From NCBI GenBank assembly GCA_003712125.1, contig RHLF01000001.1, positions 1,423,549 to 1,487,548 on the forward strand: 64,000 nt of DNA, given 5' to 3'. Under the pieces are notes generated by a model. It saw nothing but the letters and a program-made list of their open reading frames with translations. It ran no database searches and was not told the origin of the DNA. How positions within the stretch are numbered: position 1 is the stretch's first letter; every line of letters starts with the position of its first letter. Source of the stretch: Allomuricauda sp. (GTDB taxonomy: Bacteria > Bacteroidota > Bacteroidia > Flavobacteriales > Flavobacteriaceae). Shown in pieces: positions 1 through 8,515 of the stretch. Made by a program: the position numbers and the translations under genes.

Positions 1-906
1 CGCTATAAATGGAAAGGCAACCGAATTCGGGTCTCAGTAGCACCTTACACTAGATTGTTCCAAGACAATATGACGGATAGCTATTGGAGTTTTGATGCAT
101 CAGTTAAATATGACCATAAATTGACCAAAAAAACCAAGTTTTTGGCTGAGGTAAATTTTGAACGGATGAACCGAGAGGGGTTGGATGGTGCCCAAGATGT
201 TTTGGTCAATCCTTTGGGATACACTACTTATGGGGCTGTTGCTGGACTGGAGTTTAGGCCTTTTAACCAAAACAAAACAACCCTTGAAGGATTTTATAAC
301 TTCAAAAATTTTGATGCCTATGGCATACGAGATTTGCAGTTTAATGCCTATGGGCTGCGCTTCGCTAGCAAACAGGCCTTTCGGCCAGGGCGTTATGAAC
401 ATGCCTTTGGGGTTACTGCCTATTATAAAAAGCGCCTTTATAACACCTTTAATGCTGAAACTGATCCCCAGAATGGGCAACGTGACTGGGATTATGGCAA
501 AATAGTTGGATTCTACGAACTTCCCATTAACAATGTCATCGAAATTGAACCACAACTTACCTATTATGGACGCTTTGACCGTTTGGAAAACCAATCTGGT
601 TTTCATCAATACGGTCCGGGATTGCAACTGCGGTTCGATAATGATAAAACCAAAATAAGGGCGGCGCTCAAGTACCAGGTTCGTTCGTATACAACGATTC
701 AAGCCCCTGGTGGAGAGGGGTTGTTACGCTATCAATATACCGACGTTTCCTTGAATTTTGAGCATCAATTGCCAGTGAAAGGGCTATTGTTTACGGGAAC
801 ATTGTACAGTAGATTTCGTGAGACCAATACGGTTGATTTGGCCTCCCGTTCATTTCGTGGTTATACGAATCAATTTGCTGGGGTAGGATTAACATGGAAA
901 TTATGA
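1..906 (+). CDS. Outer-membrane beta-barrel protein, C-terminal part
   Basis: The reading frame is open from base 1 and ends at TGA 904-906, so the gene begins upstream of the window; about 301 residues are visible. They alternate hydrophobic and polar residues with many aromatic girdle residues (Tyr, Phe, Trp) and short turns. The chain ends in ...GLTWKL, as is usual for a membrane-inserted beta-strand at the end of an outer-membrane barrel. I do not recognise a specific family, and no ligand can be inferred. A TTG at 55 could be mistaken for a start, but the frame continues upstream without a stop. A 7-bp inverted repeat (ATGATCT 903-909, AGATCAT 924-930) spans this stop and that of the convergent gene and may be a weak shared terminator. 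Confidence 0.75.
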   Translation, partial: RYKWKGNRIRVSVAPYTRLFQDNMTDSYWSFDASVKYDHKLTKKTKFLAEVNFERMNREGLDGAQDVLVNPLGYTTYGAVAGLEFRPFNQNKTTLEGFYNFKNFDAYGIRDLQFNAYGLRFASKQAFRPGRYEHAFGVTAYYKKRLYNTFNAETDPQNGQRDWDYGKIVGFYELPINNVIEIEPQLTYYGRFDRLENQSGFHQYGPGLQLRFDNDKTKIRAALKYQVRSYTTIQAPGGEGLLRYQYTDVSLNFEHQLPVKGLLFTGTLYSRFRETNTVDLASRSFRGYTNQFAGVGLTWKL

Positions 907-926
907 TCTTTAAAGATGCCCTTAGA

Positions 927-1496
927 TCATTTGGTGGCAGGCTTTTTCTTTGCGCGCAAAATTTTGTAACCAAAGAACAGGGCACAGCCTATAATTAGGC
1001 CCAATGCCAGGTAGTGAAACCAAAACGGCTCAGCACCTTCAAAATTCCCTCTGGCCCGCGCCAGGTAGGTTATGCCCATAACGGCGCTTACATAGTAGAA
1101 GTAGACCAGTTGCCAGACCAGTTTCATCTTGTGCAAAAGAAGCGGTGCTCCCACAATCATTAGGTAGGCCAAGGCACCCCCCGATAGTCTGACAGGAATG
1201 ATGGGAATTTCGTTGAGGTACACATTGGTGGCCAAAAATCCAAAATGGATTAGGTGCACCACCGCAAAAAGCGTCAACCAATTGCGCAAGGTTTTATTTT
1301 CTTTGACGGGCCTTGGATGCCCAAAGGCAAACAAATAAAAACCTATCATAAAAACGGCAAAGGACAAGCGCCCCGAGTAGCGCGCTGCATACCGGAAAGT
1401 TTCCGCCCAGTTGGGCTGTATGGAATAACAGATCAAAAAAATTAAGATTTCGGCGCTTATACCTGCCAGGAGCAGTCCTTTCAAGGATCGTTTCAT
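927..1496 (-). CDS. Six-helix integral membrane protein, unknown function
   Basis: A protein of about 190 residues with roughly six hydrophobic segments (near residues 5-24, 43-58, 72-92, 104-121, 127-146 and 158-178). Positively charged residues sit at both ends and there is a Lys-rich C-terminal tail. I chose ATG at 1496 because MKRSLKGLL gives a natural first membrane helix; an in-frame ATG at 1541 would add 15 polar residues. No catalytic motif or heme-ligand pattern convinces me of a function, although the size and helix count resemble small DUF membrane proteins common in this phylum. It is transcribed alone, convergent with the beta-barrel gene and divergent from the GLPGLI gene. Confidence 0.6.
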   Translation of the reverse strand: MKRSLKGLLLAGISAEILIFLICYSIQPNWAETFRYAARYSGRLSFAVFMIGFYLFAFGHPRPVKENKTLRNWLTLFAVVHLIHFGFLATNVYLNEIPIIPVRLSGGALAYLMIVGAPLLLHKMKLVWQLVYFYYVSAVMGITYLARARGNFEGAEPFWFHYLALGLIIGCALFFGYKILRAKKKPATK

Positions 1497-1642
1497 TCGG
1501 TATGGTGTTGGTTCCTTCGAATATATCAGAAATTTAGGCATTAGCCCAGTTTTTGTTCACCAATCGATAGAATTGGTCCCGAGGCTTTGATTTTGGGACA
1601 GAGGAACTATTTTTCTCATAACAAACATGTTAATGTTATGAT

Positions 1643-1687
1643 AAACAAAATTGTTTTGTTTAACAAAATTATACTTTCGTTAAACAA
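1643..1687 (+). promoter_or_regulatory. Promoter with overlapping inverted repeats ahead of the GLPGLI gene
   Basis: Two inverted repeats overlap. AAACAAAA/TTTTGTTT (1643-1650 and 1654-1661) is a perfect palindrome around a 3-base centre. TTGTTTAAC/GTTAAACAA (1656-1664 and 1679-1687) has perfect 9-base arms 14 bases apart. A Bacteroidota-type promoter fits inside: TTG 1651-1653, 18 bases, then TACTTTCG 1672-1679, one base off TAnnTTTG. The start codon follows at 1709. A third inverted repeat (CATAACA 1617-1623, TGTTATG 1634-1640) lies just upstream. The arrangement suggests repressor binding over the promoter, but the regulator is not identifiable here. Confidence 0.5.
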
Positions 1688-1708
1688 TCAATAGCAATCC
1701 ATCATCTC

Positions 1709-2536
1709 ATGAAAAAATTATTACCTCTATTTGTACTGGTTACGTTCGTAGTTGCCGTTTCCTTTACACCCGTTCAAGAATTTCAGGGCCAAGCCATTTA
1801 TATTTCCAAATCTACAATGGAGTTAGGCAATTGGGGAGCTCGAATGAGTGAAGCTCAGAAAAAGCAGGTCAAGGCCAGACTGAAGAACCGATTGGAAAAA
1901 ACGTACACCCTAAACTTCAACAAGGTGGAATCTGTTTTTGATGAGGAGGATAAGCTTGATGCCATGTCTGGAGCTACCGATTCATGGGGGAAGAATTTCG
2001 CCAGGGGAAAACAATATAAGAATGTGAAGGAAAATGCGCTGGTGCAGAACCAAGAGTTTTACGGGAAGAAATTTCTGGTCAAAGATGGGCTTCAGGAATT
2101 CAATTGGAATATGGGTTCTGAAACCAAACAAATAGGACAATACACCTGCTTTAAGGCATCGGCACTGGTCCCCACGGATGATTTGACCTGGTTTGATTTT
2201 TCTTGGGGCAAGCTGCGTAGGCAACAGGCACAACAGAATGATACGGTCTCGGGAGCACCCGAAATTGAAATGACCCAAATCGTGGCCTGGTATACGCCAC
2301 AAATACCGGTATCGCACGGTCCCGCTGAATATTGGGGCCTACCCGGATTGATTTTAGAGGTAAACGCCGGTAATACCACCATGCTTTGTTCTAAAATTGT
2401 AATGAATCCCAAGGAGAGTTTGAAAATAGCGGCTCCTGATAAGGGAAAGATTGTTGACAAGGAAGAATACAAAGTTACCGTCTTGGGTAAAATGCAAGAA
2501 ATGTTGGAAAATCGCGGTAGAAGAAGGAGCAGATAG
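1709..2536 (+). CDS. GLPGLI family secreted protein
   Basis: 275 residues with an N-terminal signal peptide (about 1-20). The family's name-giving motif, GLPGLI, is at residues 210-215 within YWGLPGLILEVNAG. GLPGLI proteins (TIGR01200) are Bacteroidota-specific, exported, and usually encoded next to a large outer-membrane beta-barrel protein, as here. Their biochemical role is not established; a periplasmic partner of the neighbouring barrel is the common inference. A basic, Arg-rich C-terminus ends the protein. The beta-barrel gene starts 25 bases after the stop codon, so the two are very likely one transcription unit driven by the repeat-rich promoter at 1643-1687. Confidence 0.85.
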   Translation: MKKLLPLFVLVTFVVAVSFTPVQEFQGQAIYISKSTMELGNWGARMSEAQKKQVKARLKNRLEKTYTLNFNKVESVFDEEDKLDAMSGATDSWGKNFARGKQYKNVKENALVQNQEFYGKKFLVKDGLQEFNWNMGSETKQIGQYTCFKASALVPTDDLTWFDFSWGKLRRQQAQQNDTVSGAPEIEMTQIVAWYTPQIPVSHGPAEYWGLPGLILEVNAGNTTMLCSKIVMNPKESLKIAAPDKGKIVDKEEYKVTVLGKMQEMLENRGRRRSR

Positions 2537-2561
2537 GTCCCAATAGTTGCCACATACTTTC

Positions 2562-5276
2562 ATGAAAAAATTTCTATTCCTAGCCGCGGTAGTACTGACC
2601 GCTCAAGGCTTCGCACAAGTCACCTTAACGGGCGTGGTACGTGACACCTTGAATGCCCCTTTGGAACTGGCCAATATAATTGCACTGGACCAGAACACCA
2701 ATACGATGGCTTCCTACGGCATTACAAACGATTCTGGTGCGTTTAAAATTGAATTGGGCAAAAACGGTCGATTCGAGATTCAAGTGAGCTATGTGGGCAT
2801 GAAAACCCTAAAAGAAATTATCGAGACCCAAGAATCTGATATCTCCAAAGATTTTACGCTTACCCCTGAAAACCAGCTTGATGAGGTTGAATTGATTTAT
2901 GAAATGCCGGTCCAAATTAAAGGGGACACCCTGGTTTATAATGCCGATTCTTTTCAAGACGGTACGGAACGAAAATTAGAAGATGTCTTGGAAAAGCTTC
3001 CGGGAGTCGAAATCAATGAGGATGGTCAAATTGAAGTCGAGGGTAAAGTAGTGAATAAAATGATGGTAAATGGGAAGGATTTCTTTGATGGCGATACCAA
3101 ATTGGCCTCCAAGAACATTCCATCTAAGGCGGTCGACAAAATTCAGGTGCTCCGCAATTATTCTGAAGTAAGCCAACTTAGTGGCGTGCGCAACAACCAA
3201 GACAATGTGGCCATTAACATCAAACTCAAGGAGGGCAAAGAGAATTTTTGGTTTGGAGACATTACTGCAGGGTCTGGGGCTTCCCCAGACAATGAACTGT
3301 ATGTATTGCAGCCCAAGTTGTTTTACTACAGTCCCAAATACACCATAAATTTCATTGGTGATTTAAACAATACGGGTGAAGTGGCCTTGACCCGGAGGGA
3401 TATTCGAAATTTTGGGGGCGGGTTTCGCGTTCCCAGCCGCAATAGTGGTACCGATATTAATTTGGGCGACAACAGCCTTAATTTTTTGACCAACGAACAA
3501 AATGTCCTTGAAATCGAAAGTAAACTGGCGACCGCCAACTTTAGTTACTCGCCCACATCGGCCCTCGACTTAAGTGGCTTCGTTATTTACAATAGCAGTA
3601 GAATTTTATCTCAGGAATCCAGTTTGATCCAGTATACAAATCCGGAACTGGGGATACCCGATGAGGCCATCGATCAGTTTGGACGCGAACGTTCCGAACA
3701 GGGCTTAGTAAAGTTAAGTGCATCCTTTCAACCCAATTTCAGTAACCAGATCGACTATGATGTCCTTGCGCGACTTTCCAGTGACCGCCAAAGTCAATTG
3801 GTAGCCTCATCGGTTATTGGCAATACGGTGCGCGAAGATGATTTTACCCCCTATAGTATCAACCAAAACCTCAATTATTACTACACCCTTGACGAGAACA
3901 ACATCTTTGCCTTTGAGGCCCAACACTTGCTTAAAGATGAAGATCCCTTTTACAATGCAGTCTTGGTAAATCAGCCAGATGCGGAAGATGCCTTTGATTC
4001 TACCGCTGAGGCCTTAGGATTTAATACCGATCAAAACAGTTACAACTTTGACCAAAATCGACGTATTCAATCCAATCAATTGGATGCCAAGCTTGATTAC
4101 TACCGAATACTCAATGCAAAGAGCAACTTGAACTTTACCTTGGGTGTTATTCTGAGCAATCAAGAATTCAATTCCTCCATCTTCCAATTTTTGGATGATG
4201 GCACCCCATTTGAACCCAATGCCAGCCTAAATGGAGGCCGGTTGCAAAATGATACAGAATACAATTTCAGTGATATTTATTTGGGCATGCGCTATCGCCT
4301 AAAGACAGGTAAATTTACCATTACCCCAGGTTTGTCCGTTCATGCCTATGGGAACCAAAATACCCAATTTGGGGCAACATTTAAGGACAATTTTTTTAGG
4401 GTACTGCCTGACTTTGAAACCCGAATTGACCTAAAGAAAAGCGAATCACTCACCTTACGGTATGATATGCGGAATCAATTTACCGATGTGACCCGTATTG
4501 CTGAAGGTTTGGTGTTGAATAACTTTAGTAATATCCAATTTGGAGAATCTGAATTGCAGAATGCCCTGTCGCATAACGTGAGTCTTTTGTACAGCAGTTT
4601 TAACCTCTTCAATTATACCAATGTTTTTGCTCGGGCGGCCTACTCAAACAATATTGACCAAATTCGAAGTTTGACCGATTTTGAGAACGTGATACGAACA
4701 AGTACCTTTTTCAACTCGGCCTTTGCAGATGAGAATGTCAGTTTCTTCGGTCGCGTGCAACGCACTTTTGGCAAGGTACAGGCCACCTTAAATGCCAGCT
4801 TTAATTACAGTAAGATCAACCAGTTCATACAAGGGGTACGTTCTTTAAATGAGGGCTTTACCCAAACCTATACCCCAGGCATACGTACCAATTTTAAAAT
4901 TGCGCCCAATGTTACTTTTCGCTACCGCTATAGCGTGACAAACAATAATCAAGGTGGTGGTGAAACCAAGTTCGTGACCAATGCCCCTTCAATTGATTTT
5001 GATGCCTACATCTGGAAATCGGTTACGGTACGATCTGACTATACCTATACGAACCAAGATTTGGGCAATGGTGCTTCGCAATCTTTTCAAAATTGGAATG
5101 CGAGAATTGCCTATCGAAAGGATAGGGACGCCAAATGGGAATATGAAATTCGGGCAACGAATATCTTGAACATTGATTCCCAGGTGCGCAATAATGCCAA
5201 CAACATTTCCGCGTTTACGGCAGAAACCTTTATACAACCCCGATTTTTAACCTTCCGCTTGGTGTATACCCTTTAA
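2562..5276 (+). CDS. TonB-receptor-like outer-membrane beta-barrel protein with CarboxypepD_reg domain
   Basis: 904 residues. A signal peptide (1-18, ending GFAQ) is followed by a carboxypeptidase-regulatory-like domain (about 20-100), a plug-like segment (about 120-230, including LEDVLEKLPGVEI and the VMVNGKDFF-like turn) and a long beta-barrel to the end (RLVYTL). ATG 2562 is preferred over TTG 2547 because it places the signal peptide at the N-terminus. The architecture matches the outer-membrane beta-barrel family that accompanies GLPGLI proteins. It probably imports or exports a ligand across the outer membrane; the substrate is unknown. It lies 25 bases behind the GLPGLI gene and is convergent with the alpha/beta hydrolase, with no clear terminator between them. 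Confidence 0.85.
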   Translation: MKKFLFLAAVVLTAQGFAQVTLTGVVRDTLNAPLELANIIALDQNTNTMASYGITNDSGAFKIELGKNGRFEIQVSYVGMKTLKEIIETQESDISKDFTLTPENQLDEVELIYEMPVQIKGDTLVYNADSFQDGTERKLEDVLEKLPGVEINEDGQIEVEGKVVNKMMVNGKDFFDGDTKLASKNIPSKAVDKIQVLRNYSEVSQLSGVRNNQDNVAINIKLKEGKENFWFGDITAGSGASPDNELYVLQPKLFYYSPKYTINFIGDLNNTGEVALTRRDIRNFGGGFRVPSRNSGTDINLGDNSLNFLTNEQNVLEIESKLATANFSYSPTSALDLSGFVIYNSSRILSQESSLIQYTNPELGIPDEAIDQFGRERSEQGLVKLSASFQPNFSNQIDYDVLARLSSDRQSQLVASSVIGNTVREDDFTPYSINQNLNYYYTLDENNIFAFEAQHLLKDEDPFYNAVLVNQPDAEDAFDSTAEALGFNTDQNSYNFDQNRRIQSNQLDAKLDYYRILNAKSNLNFTLGVILSNQEFNSSIFQFLDDGTPFEPNASLNGGRLQNDTEYNFSDIYLGMRYRLKTGKFTITPGLSVHAYGNQNTQFGATFKDNFFRVLPDFETRIDLKKSESLTLRYDMRNQFTDVTRIAEGLVLNNFSNIQFGESELQNALSHNVSLLYSSFNLFNYTNVFARAAYSNNIDQIRSLTDFENVIRTSTFFNSAFADENVSFFGRVQRTFGKVQATLNASFNYSKINQFIQGVRSLNEGFTQTYTPGIRTNFKIAPNVTFRYRYSVTNNNQGGGETKFVTNAPSIDFDAYIWKSVTVRSDYTYTNQDLGNGASQSFQNWNARIAYRKDRDAKWEYEIRATNILNIDSQVRNNANNISAFTAETFIQPRFLTFRLVYTL

Positions 5277-5294
5277 CCCTTGAACCATGGGCAC

Positions 5295-6104
5295 TCAATG
5301 CGATCTTAAAAAGGCGAGAACGGCAGCTGCGAAATTCGCTTGTTTGTAGGTGTTGTTGTGATCTCCTTTAACCAAGGTCAATCGGCTTTGGGGAATCATT
5401 TTTTGAAGCGCTTCCGGACTGCCATTGTCAAGGTCTTCATCCCCACAAACGATTAAAATAGGAATACGGATCGCGCCTAACTCCGTTGCCGAGCTTACAG
5501 GTTGGTAATCTTGTAAAAATCCCAGTATTTTCAAATTCGCGCCAATTGACTTGGCATAAGTAACAGCGCCCCTGGTAAGTTCAGTGGGTTCTGCTCGTCC
5601 ACTAAAGGCATTGGCGAAGGCTATCCTACGGTCCCAGTTGGGATCCGTGAAATCGGAACCCATACCACCAATTATTGCTTTATGGATTCGATCATCCAAG
5701 GTCAATAATTTGGCCAAGACAATGGAACCCCGTGAATACCCAAGGGCCATGTAATTTTCAAGTTTGAGGTGGTTGGCCAAGGCCATCACGTCTTTGACTT
5801 CGGCATCGTTCTGATACGCCACTGACTTTTCGGGTTGTTCTGAATTTCCGTTTCCCCGTAAATCGGGTGCAATAACCCGGTAGCCTTGTGCAACCAATTG
5901 TTCTTTGACAACACTTTTATTCCAAGAACTGCCCGAGTTGATAAAACCATGAAGCAATATGATGGGCGGCCCAATGCCCACATCGGTGAAGGCGATTTTT
6001 ATGCCATCTTGCGATTGAAAGTAGTGGACACTGTCTTTTTGTGCGTGAACCTGTAGGGTGAGCAACAAAACGATTGCAACAATATAGTAGCGCTTTTTGT
6101 TCAT
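5295..6104 (-). CDS. Exported alpha/beta hydrolase
   Basis: 269 residues with a signal peptide (1-21, VHAQ). The alpha/beta-hydrolase landmarks are present: the oxyanion region HGF (52-54), the nucleophile elbow GYSRGS with Ser124, acidic candidates in GDEDLD (222-226) and the base His249 in KGDHN. The fold covers esterases, lactonases and C-C hydrolases; the sequence does not decide between them. The start codon directly follows the stop codon of the upstream penicillin-acylase-family gene (TAA 6107-6105, ATG 6104), so it is the last gene of a three-gene operon. An amide- or ester-cleaving partner of the acylases is plausible but inferred. Confidence 0.8.
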   Translation of the reverse strand: MNKKRYYIVAIVLLLTLQVHAQKDSVHYFQSQDGIKIAFTDVGIGPPIILLHGFINSGSSWNKSVVKEQLVAQGYRVIAPDLRGNGNSEQPEKSVAYQNDAEVKDVMALANHLKLENYMALGYSRGSIVLAKLLTLDDRIHKAIIGGMGSDFTDPNWDRRIAFANAFSGRAEPTELTRGAVTYAKSIGANLKILGFLQDYQPVSSATELGAIRIPILIVCGDEDLDNGSPEALQKMIPQSRLTLVKGDHNNTYKQANFAAAVLAFLRSH

Positions 6105-8501
6105 TTAGTTTTTGGGTTGCAATGAGGTTCTTTCGGCCGCTACCGAGTCAATTTTTTCTTTGGAAAAGTAGACGGGAAAATAACTGTCTTTCGCCCAGGG
6201 TTCAAACAGATTGTCATAAAATGGACTTGACGGGTCACCCGATTGTCCTGGCCCATTCGTACCCAGTGCAGCATCCCAGTCGCCTGTAGTAACAATCATT
6301 CGGAAAGAAGCTCCGCTGCTTTGCCGATCATTGTTTCCGGTTGAACCTGGGGTGTACCCATTTCCGCCTCGGGGCAGGGGACCCAGGTTCATCTTTTCTT
6401 TCAAACTATCCTTTACGGCTGAACCCAAGGCATGGGCCATATAAGTGTGCTTAAATTTTTCTTGGCCATACTGCCACTGCGACATATCTGGGCCCAATTT
6501 CTCCTCTAGAATGGCTATGGCCTTTATAAAAGCCTGTTGTACAAGGGCATCGCGACTGGCAATTGGGTCTGCTCCAAATTTAGCATCGGGCTCAGATAGC
6601 CAATCAATTAGGGTTTTTAGCTGTATATAAGGGATGTATGTTTTCGCTACTTCGGGTATAAAGCGCGCTTCGCAGGCAGTCCATAAGGCTTCCTCCCAGG
6701 TTACATAAATTGCCGCTTCAACCGCATTGGGGCCCAATTGTTGGTCCCAATCCATAAGCATGACCTTGGCCTGAGCCGCTTTCCCGGTGAAATCCAAATT
6801 CGTCAACAAGGGCACCAATTCGCGCGCTGGCAAAGAGGTGTAATCTACTTGCAGGGCCTTCATGTCTTCCATGGTCATTTTTTTGCCTGAGGCCAGCACC
6901 TCGTTGACCCGTTCACCGCGATAGGGGTCTGACCATGAAAAACCGATGGCATCCCAGTATTCGTAATTGTCAGGGGTCACATTTTGGTTGGCCGTGGCCA
7001 AAAATCCCTGCTCAGGATTATAGGCATTCGGTTTTTGAACGATGGGCAGGTATCCATCCCATTCGTAACGCCCATCGCCGGGTACGGGAACCATTCCACT
7101 AAAATTTCTACGAAGTGGGGCAATGCCCACGGCCTGCCATCCAATATTACCATCTTTGTCGGCCCAGACCATATTCTCGCCCGGAATATGGCTGTAATTG
7201 CAGGCTTCGCGAAACTCATCCCAGGTTTTGGCCTGGTCCATGCGCAGTGATGCCAAATACGGAGAACCCCCGGGTTCTAACCAAGCACAGCGAACGGCGT
7301 AAGCCTTATGGTTTTTGATGTCTGTATGAGCTACCGGACCATGATGGGTATAGTTCAATTCTACTGTTTTGGGCTCTTGCCCCTTAACGGCAATGGTTTC
7401 AGTAATGGTGGTCATATCCCTCCATTCGCCTTTGTACTTGTATTGTTTGGGATTTTCAGGATTCAAATCATACACATACAGATCTTCCCCGTCGGTTCTG
7501 AACACGGTGAGGCCCCATGCTCCATATTCGTTATGCCCAATTGAAATACCCGGAATTTCAGGCTCACCGCCTCCAATGACGTTCCAGCCCGGGGCCACCA
7601 GATGCGCCATGTATCGTAATGAAGGTACGGCAATAGTTCGGTGGGGGTCATTGGCCATATAGGTGTGGCCATCTTCCATCAAATCGCCGCTGACCACCCA
7701 ATTGTTGCTACCGAGCGACAAAACATCCTCCTTGGGTTTTTTGGTGGCCGTAAGGGCCATTGCTGTTTCATTGGCACGATATTGCGCAACGATGTCGGTT
7801 GCTTCAAACTGCACTGGTTTGCGATAGGCATTGTACAGTTTTAGAATGTCATCAAACAATAGGGATGCATCTATACTCGGGTCTAGGCTCATATCGGGTT
7901 CTTTGGGATGCAACCAAAGCAGTTCTTTTACCTTTTTCTCACCCACGGTTGCAACAGCGCGCCCCAGTTGTAATTCAAGGCCAATATTGCCCAAAAGTCC
8001 CTGATGCCGCGATATCACAACCTCAGGAGTCCATTGTTGTGGTTGTATCCCCAGTACCTTAAACTCTATGGGAAGGGCTTCCGGCGTTTTCAGAATGTCG
8101 TTGATATACGCATTGACCCCGTCGGTATAGGCCGTGATGATTTCACTACCATCTTCATGATAATAATCCATTTCGGTTGTCATATCACCACGAAACTTAA
8201 AAAGACGTGTGCCGATATCGCGCTCCAATTCCCGTTCGCCCAAAATTTCTGCTACCGTACCTGTTGCCTGTCTGCGCCAGATCTCAAATTGAAAAAGGCG
8301 GTCCTTGGCGGCGGCATACCCTTGGGCAAAAAACAGATCGTGTTGGTTGTTGGCATAAATGTGGTTGATGCCCCATTGGTCTCTAACGATTTCCACATTT
8401 TCCTCTAAGCCTTCAATGGTGAGCACAACCGAATCGGAAGCTTGCTCTTTGCAGGATACAAGGGCGATAAAAAAGATGATAACGAAAAACCTATCAATCA
8501 T
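6105..8501 (-). CDS. Penicillin acylase family lipoprotein (Ntn hydrolase)
   Basis: 798 residues. A lipoprotein signal ends in LVSC (Cys17). The precursor has the alpha-subunit, spacer and beta-subunit organisation of penicillin/AHL acylases. Ser265 in GSNNWVVSG is the expected autocatalytic N-terminal nucleophile of the beta chain. Downstream motifs typical of the family include DPH at the HRTIAVPSLRY segment, NMVWADKDGNIGWQ, and the Asn/Arg-containing segment NTYEYWDA-like region. These enzymes hydrolyse amide bonds of acylated substrates such as beta-lactams, N-acyl amino acids or acyl-homoserine lactones; specificity cannot be read here. It is the middle gene of an operon, 14 bases after a second, divergent acylase gene and abutting an exported hydrolase gene. 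Confidence 0.88.
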   Translation of the reverse strand: MIDRFFVIIFFIALVSCKEQASDSVVLTIEGLEENVEIVRDQWGINHIYANNQHDLFFAQGYAAAKDRLFQFEIWRRQATGTVAEILGERELERDIGTRLFKFRGDMTTEMDYYHEDGSEIITAYTDGVNAYINDILKTPEALPIEFKVLGIQPQQWTPEVVISRHQGLLGNIGLELQLGRAVATVGEKKVKELLWLHPKEPDMSLDPSIDASLLFDDILKLYNAYRKPVQFEATDIVAQYRANETAMALTATKKPKEDVLSLGSNNWVVSGDLMEDGHTYMANDPHRTIAVPSLRYMAHLVAPGWNVIGGGEPEIPGISIGHNEYGAWGLTVFRTDGEDLYVYDLNPENPKQYKYKGEWRDMTTITETIAVKGQEPKTVELNYTHHGPVAHTDIKNHKAYAVRCAWLEPGGSPYLASLRMDQAKTWDEFREACNYSHIPGENMVWADKDGNIGWQAVGIAPLRRNFSGMVPVPGDGRYEWDGYLPIVQKPNAYNPEQGFLATANQNVTPDNYEYWDAIGFSWSDPYRGERVNEVLASGKKMTMEDMKALQVDYTSLPARELVPLLTNLDFTGKAAQAKVMLMDWDQQLGPNAVEAAIYVTWEEALWTACEARFIPEVAKTYIPYIQLKTLIDWLSEPDAKFGADPIASRDALVQQAFIKAIAILEEKLGPDMSQWQYGQEKFKHTYMAHALGSAVKDSLKEKMNLGPLPRGGNGYTPGSTGNNDRQSSGASFRMIVTTGDWDAALGTNGPGQSGDPSSPFYDNLFEPWAKDSYFPVYFSKEKIDSVAAERTSLQPKN

Positions 8502-8515
8502 ATAGAAGCTTTTGC

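Noticed and set aside
6105..6107. Fusion of acylase and alpha/beta hydrolase genes
   Set aside because: A stop codon separates the frames and the second gene has its own signal peptide.
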